Shown here: positions 7,060 through 14,141 of the stretch, piece after piece
How positions within the stretch are numbered: the stretch's first letter is position 1
How the letters are laid out: each line of letters begins with the position of its first letter
Source: JACJXF01 sp964349045
Lineage (GTDB): Bacteria > Bacteroidota > Bacteroidia > Bacteroidales > GCA-2748055
Length of the DNA: 20,773 nt
Direction: 5' to 3'
NCBI GenBank assembly: GCA_964349045.1
Contig: CAYGFI010000082.1
Coordinates: forward strand, 1-20,773
Notes under the pieces: generated by a model
What the model saw: the letters and a program-made list of their open reading frames with translations, nothing else
Told to the model about the DNA's origin: nothing
Databases searched by the model: none
Translations under genes and position numbers: made by a program

Positions 7060-8175
7060 TTATTCTTTTTTAGTTAACGTGTAGGAATCAAGGTTGAAGT
7101 ACCTGTAGTATATTGGGATTTTAAATTCTGTCCTCAACTTATCAAGATATTTTTTAGATGAATCGGTTGGCGCGCATGGGCCAATTATTATTAGTTCATT
7201 AACATTTTCAATTTCATTCCAATAAGCATATTCAAGTAATTGTGAAAGTCCTTGCCTGATGTTTGATTTAATACTTTGAGAAGTTTTAATCTCATAAAAA
7301 ACAAATGAATCCGATAGTTTCCTGACAATATCAATACTACCAATATTTGTTGGCACTTCTGTTCCGATTTCATGGTCATGAAATTCTTTTATTAGAATTT
7401 CATAAACTTTATTTTGAATCTTATTATGGATTAAAGTCGCTTTTCTTTGTGAAGAAGTATTGAAATCAACTACTCCCTCAAATTTTGAATTATGACCTTT
7501 TTTAAATTTTATCCCAGTCTCAAAATTTCTCTTTGTTTTGACAGCTTCCAGTCGTTTATCATCAAATTCTTTCGCTTCTAAGAGCCAATCTTTAAATTCG
7601 TCAGCATTAAGGCCAAATACAATATTTAAATCTAAACGAATGCATTCTTCAACAAGTGTATTTGTTCTATCCCAACCCGCTTTTACTAATTTAATAATCA
7701 AAAGTTTTGCAACTAAATCTGGGATGTAATACTTATAAAAAATTCTTGAAATATCGAAAGTAACATAATCACTAGTATGCTCGATTGCAAAACCAAATTG
7801 ATCTATAATATGTGCAAAGTTTGTATATACCTTTCCAGAAATGATATCGCCTCGTTTGATTATACAACCATCAGAAATTCCTTTCTTTAATGCTTTTATA
7901 AAATCATAATGACTGAAAATAATAGCAATGAAGACAAGATCAAAAATGTCCTCAAGCCCATATCTTTTTATTTCATTCCACAAATCAGGAGCTAGTCTAT
8001 TTTCATCAATTGATAAAATACCTCTTGCTTGAGCTGAATCAATATGGATGCTCATAAAGTCACCTTTCAGGTGATCCATTATAACATCTTTATCAAATTG
8101 CTGAAGGAGATAAGCAATCTTATGAGCCCCGTGTTTAGTTAAAGATACTCTAAGTTGTTTTAATTCTGTTGTCAT
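7060..8175 (-). CDS. PD-(D/E)XK nuclease-like protein, putative restriction endonuclease
   Basis: A 371-residue soluble protein. The C-terminal third has the layout of a PD-(D/E)XK nuclease: an acidic helix (VYEILIKEF, 257-265), E273 in GTEVPT, D282 in GSIDIV, and E295-x-K297 in FYEIKTS. A helix with GLSQLLEYAYW (309-319) follows, whose conserved Q-x3-Y pattern is common in this superfamily. The first ~250 residues are helical, rich in hydrophobic and charged residues and unfamiliar; they may provide DNA recognition or dimerisation. The ATG at 8175 is 3 bp after the methyltransferase stop, so the two are almost certainly co-expressed. From context I infer restriction of DNA lacking the partner's methylation. 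Alternatives are a homing- or repair-type nuclease. The sequence looks more AT-rich than its neighbours, consistent with transfer. Confidence 0.72.
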   Translation of the reverse strand: MTTELKQLRVSLTKHGAHKIAYLLQQFDKDVIMDHLKGDFMSIHIDSAQARGILSIDENRLAPDLWNEIKRYGLEDIFDLVFIAIIFSHYDFIKALKKGISDGCIIKRGDIISGKVYTNFAHIIDQFGFAIEHTSDYVTFDISRIFYKYYIPDLVAKLLIIKLVKAGWDRTNTLVEECIRLDLNIVFGLNADEFKDWLLEAKEFDDKRLEAVKTKRNFETGIKFKKGHNSKFEGVVDFNTSSQRKATLIHNKIQNKVYEILIKEFHDHEIGTEVPTNIGSIDIVRKLSDSFVFYEIKTSQSIKSNIRQGLSQLLEYAYWNEIENVNELIIIGPCAPTDSSKKYLDKLRTEFKIPIYYRYFNLDSYTLTKKE

Positions 8176-8178
8176 TTA

Positions 8179-8838
8179 TTATGCTGAAACTGACTTTTTT
8201 GAACTGTTTAACTTATAAGTATCCCATTCAGGGACATAGTCTTCATTAGCTTGGTTACCAAATACATCCCAGTTTTTTCTTTTGCCACGTGCAAAAATTT
8301 CTAAATAAGGGCCGGGACTACAGCTTTCAATTATATCATATAATTCGTCCGGTTTTCTGGAATGTTCCTGTTTTTGGGTGCGAATAATGTTAACTTGACG
8401 TCTCCCGGGTTGTAAGGTTCTTAAACTTCCTCTAATTCCAAAAAGTATTATTTCAGTCGTGTTACGGAAGTAGAAACCAACTCCCCTACCATCAGGGCCG
8501 CCATCTTTCCTAACTTTATGCCAAATAATGTTTGATTTATATTTAAATCCCCAGGCTTCCATAACTTCTAATCCTTCCTTCAATAATGCATTTGGGACCC
8601 ATAAATATAAGTGACAGCTTTTATTGGAGACTAAATGAACAGGAATTTCTTTTATCTCATCTAATAATAGTGTTGGGTATCTATTCAGTCTTTTATGTTC
8701 GGGAGCCATCTTCCCTGTTCTATTTTGAAATCGCCAAGGAGGATCTGCAAGAATTGCTTTATATTCATTTAGTTGGATCTCTGAAATAAATTCTCTAGCT
8801 ACAGAACTTTTATAGTCTGAAAGATTAATGATTTTCAT
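8179..8838 (-). CDS. MT-A70 family adenine-N6 DNA methyltransferase
   Basis: A 219-residue SAM-dependent methyltransferase of the MT-A70 family. The catalytic motif is DPPW (32-35), followed by RFQNRTGKMAPEH; the central strand/helix region includes SNIIWHK (102-108) with a G-rich loop at 113-121. HSRKPDELYDIIE (159-171) and YLEIFARGKRKNWDVFGNQ (178-196) form the C-terminal substrate/SAM region typical of the family. MT-A70 enzymes in bacteria methylate adenine in DNA and occur in type II systems (M.MunI-like) and in phages. Here the gene heads a two-gene operon with a nuclease-like protein, so it most likely protects host DNA. No target-recognition domain is obvious, as is usual for this compact family. 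The ATG at 8838 follows an AGAG-containing AT-rich leader. Confidence 0.88.
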   Translation of the reverse strand: MKIINLSDYKSSVAREFISEIQLNEYKAILADPPWRFQNRTGKMAPEHKRLNRYPTLLLDEIKEIPVHLVSNKSCHLYLWVPNALLKEGLEVMEAWGFKYKSNIIWHKVRKDGGPDGRGVGFYFRNTTEIILFGIRGSLRTLQPGRRQVNIIRTQKQEHSRKPDELYDIIESCSPGPYLEIFARGKRKNWDVFGNQANEDYVPEWDTYKLNSSKKSVSA

Positions 8839-8893
8839 CTCTTATTTTTTGTAAAAATAATTAAAATTTGTCTAAAAAAGAGACTTATTTTTA

Positions 8894-8906
8894 AACAACT
8901 GTTGTT
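8894..8906. promoter_or_regulatory. Hyphenated palindrome upstream of the methyltransferase
   Basis: AACAAC (8894-8899) and GTTGTT (8901-8906) are exact inverted repeats around one central base, 56-68 bp upstream of the methyltransferase start on the minus strand. It lies in the only intergenic space that can carry the promoter of the two-gene module. It could be an operator for autoregulation; the short length leaves chance possible. Confidence 0.25.
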
Positions 8907-8966
8907 ATTTATCCAACCAAAGTTTTAATTGGATCTTTTAAAAAAAACCACAGTATTAGAGTTAAA

Positions 8967-10058
8967 TTATGGATTTTGAAAATCTTTAAGTACCCTGGTT
9001 AAAGTCATTGCAAACAGGTCTGCATTTTTCGCCAGGTGAAATACCGGATTTTCCCCATCTTCATTTTCAATTTCCACTCCATCATGAAACGGACTTATTG
9101 ATTGGATTTTATTAAGTGGAAGATCAAATTTCTTTTGCTTACCGACAAAATGTATCCGTTTATTAGTCAGAATAACCTGGCCGGAGTCAATATTTTGTAA
9201 TTGCGCTAAGGGAATGTCCTGAACATCCATGGTACCCGCTCTGTAATAAGTCCCCTTCATGATTTTAACTGAGGGAGTTTGCCCTTTAAGGTTTTTTTTG
9301 TTTTTTACATTTTTGTTTTTTAACCAATCTGCTTTAGAAACAAAGTGGCAGGTTTCACTTTTTTGTAAATCTATTAAAGCCTCTTGTACCGGCAGGTCAC
9401 CATGTTCAATTTGCCAATAAAGTCTAAGCTTTTCAACAATAGCCATTGTTTTCTTGTTCCAGTTTAAATCAACATCCAGATTCTTAGCCATGGCTGTAAA
9501 TTCTTCCCATTCCTTTGGTGATATGATCCCATCATCAATTATTTTGTCAATTTGCATTTGCATAAATTGTTGTGTGCTTTCACTGGAAATTGTCTCTTCT
9601 GAAATACCCGTCAATCTTAAATCCTTTTGAAGTCGGAGAAGAAACTCCTTTTCTGATTCCTCAATCTTTCCATCAGAAATCACTTCATTGTACGATTTTT
9701 TATAGATTTCACCGGCAAGTCGATTATGGAGTTCTTCTACTTCAGAATCATTTAACCGTAACAGATCTTTTAAATAATTCAGGTAGAAAACTTCCTGGTC
9801 GGTAATAATCTTGTCTGAAATGCTATGATGCAAATATTGAAGGTATATTTCTTTTAATCTGTCTAAAAACCTTTGGCGCAGATCAACTTTATATTTAATT
9901 GAAATGGCTTTAATTTCTTCTGATTTTATTTCCAGTAAAGGTTTTGAGGCAAGAAGATTATTAACCTCAATGATGGCATTTTCTTTTAGCTTTATCTTAA
10001 AAAGTCGTTGGGAAAAACTTAGTTGAATAAGTTTTTGTGTTTTGGAAAGATTGTTCAT
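8967..10058 (-). CDS. TerB-like triple-repeat protein with C-terminal PH/GRAM-like domain
   Basis: A 363-residue cytoplasmic protein if the ATG at 10058 is used. An upstream in-frame TTG at 10088 would add ten residues but has no support. Residues 60-220 are helical and contain three matching turns, ISDKIITDQE (80-89), ISDGKIEESE (127-136) and IDDGIISPKE (174-183), spaced exactly 47 residues apart. Each is followed by a hydrophobic helix, as in TerB-like (tellurite-resistance B/DjlA-type) domains. Residues ~265-345 resemble a PH or GRAM fold, with GQVILTNKRIHFVGKQKKFD (293-312) and SPFHDGVEIENEDG (322-335). The gene follows cbpM by 37 bp and so belongs to the cbpA-cbpM operon. DjlA fuses TerB-like and J domains in one protein; here they are neighbours. 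Function unknown; a membrane- or chaperone-linked stress role is inferred. Confidence 0.7.
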   Translation of the reverse strand: MNNLSKTQKLIQLSFSQRLFKIKLKENAIIEVNNLLASKPLLEIKSEEIKAISIKYKVDLRQRFLDRLKEIYLQYLHHSISDKIITDQEVFYLNYLKDLLRLNDSEVEELHNRLAGEIYKKSYNEVISDGKIEESEKEFLLRLQKDLRLTGISEETISSESTQQFMQMQIDKIIDDGIISPKEWEEFTAMAKNLDVDLNWNKKTMAIVEKLRLYWQIEHGDLPVQEALIDLQKSETCHFVSKADWLKNKNVKNKKNLKGQTPSVKIMKGTYYRAGTMDVQDIPLAQLQNIDSGQVILTNKRIHFVGKQKKFDLPLNKIQSISPFHDGVEIENEDGENPVFHLAKNADLFAMTLTRVLKDFQNP

Positions 10059-10095
10059 TGTGCAAAGGTTTTTATTTATGTTGACCAATGGTAAA

Positions 10096-10395
10096 TCATC
10101 TTAGTGTTTCATAAAGCCGAAGCCGGTTTTTAAGTTTGATAATTTCATCCTGCAGGGTGTTTATTTTCTGCAATAAATGATTAATGGTTTCGATCCCTTC
10201 AAGGTTAATACCCAGTTCGTTATAAAAGCGAATGATTTTTTCAAGTTGCTGAAGCTGGTTTGCATCAATAAACCCGGTTTCTTTAATGGTAGTTATTTCT
10301 ACCATACCGGATTGCTGCAATGAACTTATAAATGAAATCTCAATGCCATTTTTGTTGCAGAACTCTTCTATTGCTATTAAATATTTAGTTTGCAT
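10096..10395 (-). CDS. cbpM: CbpM-like chaperone modulator
   Basis: A 99-residue protein of the CbpM/MerR-like modulator family. In E. coli CbpM binds the J domain of CbpA and restrains its DnaK co-chaperone and DNA-binding activities. The N-terminal part (IAIEEFCNKNGIEISFISSL) forms a short helix-turn segment. The middle LQQLEKIIRFYNELGINLEG (48-67) is the family's characteristic region, and residues ~68-97 form a terminal coiled coil with leucine heptads. The length is typical (about 100). It starts 15 bp after cbpA ends on the same strand, the classic cbpA-cbpM gene order. Confidence 0.9.
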   Translation of the reverse strand: MQTKYLIAIEEFCNKNGIEISFISSLQQSGMVEITTIKETGFIDANQLQQLEKIIRFYNELGINLEGIETINHLLQKINTLQDEIIKLKNRLRLYETLR

Positions 10396-10410
10396 TGCTT
10401 TCGTACTAAG

Positions 10411-11301
10411 TTACGATCTGGACAATTCGGTAAATAATTCTTTCTGAGCATCCGTTAAATTTGTAGGGATTTTAACATGATATACTATGTGAAAATCTCC
10501 AAACCTACCTTCGTTTTTGTAAACAGGAAATCCTTTACCTTTTAGTTTTACTCTGCTTCCGTTTTGTGTTTCAGGCTTTACTTTCAGTTTTACTTTTCCA
10601 TTCAAGGTGTCGATTGTTATTTCTCCTCCCAGTACGGCTGTGTACAATTCTAACTCAACCGTTGCATATAGATTTGCACCCAAACGTTTAATGCCGTTCT
10701 GACCGGAAATTAAGAAAGTTATATATAAATCTCCATTCGGTCCCCCGTTGGTACCCTGGCCACCATGTCCTGTTATTTTAATTGTTTGTTCGTTTTCTAT
10801 GCCGGCAGGGATTGTAATTCTTATTTGTTTCCCATTTACCGTTAAAGTTTGCTTATGTGTTTTATATGCATCGATAAGTTCGAGTTTCAATTCAGCATTA
10901 TAATCTTCTCCTCTGTATTTCGTCTGCCTCGTACTTCTGCCTCCACCGGCAGATTCCCCAAACATCGAGGCGAAAAAATCAGAAAAATCCCCAACAGATC
11001 CTTCTCCTGAAAACCTTTGACGATTATCATTTGAAGCTCGCTGCTGGTTTTGTTTAGCCTTTTCAAATTCTTCCGCATGCTGCCAGTCTTTGCCGTACCG
11101 ATTGTATTTCTTTCGTTTTTCAGGATCGCCTAATACTTCATTTGCTTCGTTAATCTGCTGAAAATTCTTTTTTGCTTCTTTGTCATTCGGATTTAGATCG
11201 GGATGATACTTTCGGGCTAATCTCCTGTATGCACTTTTAATGTCTTTTAAGGTAGCCGTTTTATCTATTCCCAATATTTTATAATAGTCAATGAATGGCA
11301 T
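10411..11301 (-). CDS. cbpA: J-domain co-chaperone of the CbpA/DnaJ type
   Basis: A 296-residue class B J-protein that stimulates the DnaK ATPase. The N-terminal J domain (about 4-68) has YYKILGIDKTATLKDIKSAY and the essential HPD at 33-35. A G/F-rich linker (about 80-120, with GDFSDFFASMFGE) leads to the two C-terminal substrate-binding beta domains, including ITIPAGIENEQTIKITGHG and GDLYITF. There is no CxxCxGxG zinc-binding region, so it is CbpA-like rather than canonical DnaJ. The ATG at 11301 gives the usual start a few residues before the J domain. It heads an operon with cbpM and the TerB-like gene. The 86-bp upstream space (11302-11387) is AT-rich; no clear TAnnTTTG box was found there. 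Confidence 0.94.
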   Translation of the reverse strand: MPFIDYYKILGIDKTATLKDIKSAYRRLARKYHPDLNPNDKEAKKNFQQINEANEVLGDPEKRKKYNRYGKDWQHAEEFEKAKQNQQRASNDNRQRFSGEGSVGDFSDFFASMFGESAGGGRSTRQTKYRGEDYNAELKLELIDAYKTHKQTLTVNGKQIRITIPAGIENEQTIKITGHGGQGTNGGPNGDLYITFLISGQNGIKRLGANLYATVELELYTAVLGGEITIDTLNGKVKLKVKPETQNGSRVKLKGKGFPVYKNEGRFGDFHIVYHVKIPTNLTDAQKELFTELSRS

Positions 11302-11387
11302 TTTTTAACGAATTGTTTTACTCATGTTTTTAAAAAAACGGTATTGCACTTTATATAGCAAAAACACATATTTTTAAATCTCCCTAT

Positions 11388-11873
11388 TTATTGTTTTTTT
11401 CTTGTTGGAATAATTAACACAGGGATTGTAGAATGCTTTAAAACTTTTTCTGTAACACTTCCCATGACAATGCTTTCCAACCATTTCCTGCTGTGAGAAC
11501 CTAAGACAATCATGTCGGCTTGAAAGTTTTTTGCAGTCTTTAAAATTATTTCATCAAACGCACCTTCCGCAACAACTGTTTGAATGGTTTTATCACCGAG
11601 GTGGAGCCTGACTTTGTCAAGATACAGCAGTGAGGATGTTTTAAGGGCTTCGGTACTTTGCAATTGGATTGGGCCGGTTTTCAAATAACCTTTAAATCCC
11701 ATTATGGGAGCATACTTTTCTGAGGTGTAATAAATCAGGTCTGATATTACATGCAACAGAAAGACTTCGGCGCCCATATCCTTTGCTATTGTATATCCCT
11801 GTTCAGCCACTTTTTGAGCTGTCGGATTATAGTCCAGGGATATCAGGACTTTATTTACTTTGTGGATTTTCAT
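11388..11873 (-). CDS. UspA-family universal stress protein (paralogue 1)
   Basis: A 161-residue single-domain Usp with the Rossmann-like fold: VLISLDYNPTAQKVAEQG (9-26) as beta1/helix1, AEVFLLHVISD (35-45), then LGDKTIQTVVAEG (92-104). The ATP-loop region GSHSRKWLESIVMGSVTEKV is at 125-144. The consensus G-2x-G-9x-G-(S/T) is met except that the second glycine is serine (S128). The same serine occurs in the paralogue at 18940-19425, with which it shares about 107 of 161 positions (66 %, gap-free hand count). The ATG at 11873 is only 13 bp from a 311-bp array of palindromic repeats, so any promoter must lie beyond or within the array, or the gene depends on read-through from the hydrolase operon. 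Confidence 0.92.
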   Translation of the reverse strand: MKIHKVNKVLISLDYNPTAQKVAEQGYTIAKDMGAEVFLLHVISDLIYYTSEKYAPIMGFKGYLKTGPIQLQSTEALKTSSLLYLDKVRLHLGDKTIQTVVAEGAFDEIILKTAKNFQADMIVLGSHSRKWLESIVMGSVTEKVLKHSTIPVLIIPTRKKQ

Positions 11874-11886
11874 GTAGGTTTATTTT

Positions 11887-12197
11887 CACAGGGCGTTGCC
11901 CTGTGTTATAGTGTGTCGGGGCTTCAGCCCTAGTTTTATCACAGGGCGTTGCCCTGTGTTATAGTGTGTCGGGCTTTCAGCCCTAGTTTTATCACAGGGC
12001 GTTGCCCTGTGTTATAGTGTGTCGGGTCTTCAGCCCTGGTTTTATCACAGGGCGTTGCCCTGTGTTATAGTGTGTCGGACCTTCAGCCCTAGTTTTATCG
12101 CAGGGCGTTGCCCTGTGTTATAGTGTGTCGGGCCTTCAGCCCTGGTTTTATCACAGGGTGTTGCCCTGTGTTATAGTGTGTCGGGCTTTCAGCCCTA
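11887..12197. repeat. Six-copy tandem array of a 53-bp double-hairpin repeat
   Basis: Units begin at 11887, 11940, 11993, 12046, 12099 and 12152, a strict 53-bp period; the sixth is cut at about 46 bp. Each unit has hairpin A, CACAGGGC-GTT-GCCCTGTG (unit positions 1-19), a spacer TTATAGTGTGTC, and hairpin B around GGGCTTTCAGCCC (32-44), then TAGTTTTAT. Hairpin A and the spacer are nearly invariant, with single changes in units 5 and 6. Differences cluster at positions 34-36 and 46. The array fills the space between the hydrolase stop and the usp start. The unit resembles REP-type palindromic sequences seen in Bacteroidota; tandem amplification is notable. Confidence 0.95.
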
Positions 12198-12244
12198 TGG
12201 TTTCCTTTTTTTAGAGGGTTTATGTGGTGCCGATTTTTGTTCTT

Positions 12245-13096
12245 TCATTTCTTTGCGAATTTTATCAACTCTTCGTTAAACTTTTGTGTCTCCTCAAGAA
12301 ACAGGCTATGACCGCTTTTTTCAAAGGTAATTAATTGTGAATTTACTAAACCGGCTTTCATTTGTTCGGCAAGGTCAAAAGAGCATATTTTATCTTTTTT
12401 ACCGTGCATTATCAGGGTTGGTATGGTTATTGATTTAAGATTGCTTCTAAGGTCAGTATCGCGTAAAGCAATCAAACATTGGGCTGTAGCATGAGATGAT
12501 GCGCTTAATCCGATCCCGTTTAACCAGTTTCCAATACCTTCATTGAGAGATGTTTCAGTGGCTGAGAATATTTTTGCGAAATTGGCTAAAAGTTTTGGCC
12601 TGTCCTGATAGTTCAATTCGATGAGTTCATCAACTGCGTTTTTTGGCAGGTTAAAAGGAAAATCCTTTCGTTGTGTCCAAACCGGAGCAGCTGCTCCAAA
12701 TAAAGCCAACTTAGAAACATGTGCGCCCTTGTCGGCTGATGCAAAACGAATTGCAATGGCGCCGCCCATCGAAAATCCACCTAAAACAGCATCTTTGATT
12801 TCTAGTCTGCTTATAATCTTTTTAATGTCCATTGCATGAACATCATAATTATAATCTCCAAAGGGTTTGTCTGATTTACCGAATCCTCTTAAGGTAATGC
12901 CAATTACCCTGAAATTATTCTTTACCAGGTCATTATACTGGTATTCATACATTTCATCACTTAATGGCCAACCTGGAATAAGTACAATGGGTCTGCCTTC
13001 ACCTGCATCAGTGACATGAAGGTGTACATTTGGTTCTACTTCCAGGTATTCTGCCCTGGCGCTGCCCTGTAAAATTATATCCTGGGAATTTTCCAT
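12245..13096 (-). CDS. Alpha/beta hydrolase (chloroperoxidase/esterase-like)
   Basis: A 283-residue alpha/beta-hydrolase fold enzyme. The oxyanion-hole strand is IVLIPGWPLSDEMYEYQ (37-53). The nucleophile elbow is GFSMGG with S109 (107-112). The acid is probably D235 in HGKKDKICSFD, and the base H263 in KSGHSLFLEE; together these give a complete catalytic triad. The length and the PGWP plus GFSMGG motifs resemble non-haem chloroperoxidase-like esterases, but the substrate cannot be read from sequence. No signal peptide is seen, so it is probably cytoplasmic. It begins 19 bp after the methyltransferase stop on the same strand and is probably co-transcribed with it. Its 3' end abuts the 53-bp repeat array. 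Confidence 0.9.
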   Translation of the reverse strand: MENSQDIILQGSARAEYLEVEPNVHLHVTDAGEGRPIVLIPGWPLSDEMYEYQYNDLVKNNFRVIGITLRGFGKSDKPFGDYNYDVHAMDIKKIISRLEIKDAVLGGFSMGGAIAIRFASADKGAHVSKLALFGAAAPVWTQRKDFPFNLPKNAVDELIELNYQDRPKLLANFAKIFSATETSLNEGIGNWLNGIGLSASSHATAQCLIALRDTDLRSNLKSITIPTLIMHGKKDKICSFDLAEQMKAGLVNSQLITFEKSGHSLFLEETQKFNEELIKFAKK

Positions 13097-13115
13097 ACTT
13101 TATTGTGTTAATTTA

Positions 13116-13853
13116 TTATTTCTTTGCATAAATAATCTGATACGGAGGATGCGTTTTTTCAGCAATCCATGGCACAAAATTTCCCCTGGCAAGGGGTTCA
13201 CCAACATCATGAATTTCATATCCTGATTCTGTCAGTAAATTAATGTAATCTGCCTTCGACCAGTAATAATCGTTGAGAATAATAGGTGGATCTGTTTTAA
13301 TTACAGAAGTTACTGATTGTCCCGAAGATAAATTGCGGTTGAATTGCAATTTAAATGAAATAAATTCTTTACCATTTGATTTATCCCAATTGGCATTCAT
13401 TATAACCAGGGAGCCATTCTTCTTAAGCACGCGATGGATCGATTTCATTATTTCCATGATTTCATTCCGTGTTGAAATCGTACAGAAAACGAAGTTCGAA
13501 ACCACAAAATCAAAGGATTGATCCGGTAAAAAATCAAGATTACCTGAAGCTATCTGATTATAATTAATGCCATTTGTCTGACTTTCTTTTGATACCATAA
13601 TCATGCCTTCTGAAGTGTCAACTCCGGTCACGGTTGCATTGTAAACACGAAGAATTCGGCAGAATGATCCGGTACCGGAACCGTAGTCAAGAATTGACTT
13701 ATGGTTCACCGGTTTAAGGTAAGTGAGTAAAGGTTGATACCCAAGAAACCATAATGTTATTGCATTTTTTTCATGATTGTAATAATCACGGGCAATACTA
13801 TTATAATCTGTGAATAATCCTTTTTGTGCAGAAGTAACCGGTATCATTTTCAT
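13116..13853 (-). CDS. Class I SAM-dependent methyltransferase
   Basis: A 245-residue methyltransferase of the class I Rossmann type. Motif I is ILDYGSGTG (54-62); an acidic residue ends the next strand (VTGVDTSEGM); FDFVVSNFVFCTI is the post-motif/catalytic-face segment, and VLKKNGSLVIMNANW is motif III with its strand. The fold is of the methyltransferase-11/25 type that acts on small molecules or lipids; the substrate is unknown. The start could be the ATG at 13853 or the second ATG two codons later. It heads a two-gene unit with the alpha/beta hydrolase. The divergent region to the plus-strand gene at 14142 must hold its promoter. Confidence 0.88.
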   Translation of the reverse strand: MKMIPVTSAQKGLFTDYNSIARDYYNHEKNAITLWFLGYQPLLTYLKPVNHKSILDYGSGTGSFCRILRVYNATVTGVDTSEGMIMVSKESQTNGINYNQIASGNLDFLPDQSFDFVVSNFVFCTISTRNEIMEIMKSIHRVLKKNGSLVIMNANWDKSNGKEFISFKLQFNRNLSSGQSVTSVIKTDPPIILNDYYWSKADYINLLTESGYEIHDVGEPLARGNFVPWIAEKTHPPYQIIYAKK

Positions 13854-13866
13854 TCTTCAGTACATG

Positions 13867-13879
13867 AAGGTTTAACCTT
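13867..13879. promoter_or_regulatory. Short palindrome upstream of the methyltransferase
   Basis: AAGGTT (13867-13872) and AACCTT (13874-13879) are inverted repeats around one base, 14 bp from the methyltransferase start codon. In the transcript it would lie in the 5' leader. It could be an operator or a weak leader hairpin; a chance palindrome is possible. Confidence 0.2.
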
Positions 13880-13991
13880 GTTTTAATTGAATCTTACAGA
13901 TACAAAGTTGACAGACAGATGCGTGATTTGTATTACATAACTATTGAAAAGTTTTACATCATTTACATATACTGGTTTTTGACTTAAAAAA

Positions 13992-14034
13992 ACAGGGCGT
14001 TGCCCTGTGTTGATGTGTATCGGGCTTTCAGCCC
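13992..14034. repeat. Solitary diverged copy of the 53-bp repeat
   Basis: ACAGGGCGTTGCCCTGT (13992-14008) is hairpin A of the tandem array, and GGGCTTTCAGCCC (14022-14034) is hairpin B. The spacer differs (TTGATGTGTATC instead of TTATAGTGTGTC). It stands alone between two divergently transcribed genes, showing that the repeat is dispersed and not only a local tandem. Confidence 0.9.
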
Positions 14035-14141
14035 TGAAGAATATATGAATCTTGCAAATCCTTTATGGAATTATGTAATGATTTTAGAAATGCCATGCCT
14101 TATCTTTTCGTCCTTACATTTTTCATACCTTCCATCAAACC

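Noticed and set aside
10059..10088. TTG start giving ten more residues to the TerB-like protein
   Set aside because: There is no ribosome binding site or homology support, and an ATG at 10058 precedes the natural-looking N terminus.
11887..12197. CRISPR-like appearance of the regular repeats
   Set aside because: The 53-bp units follow one another directly with no unique spacers, each unit is itself a double palindrome, and no cas genes are near.
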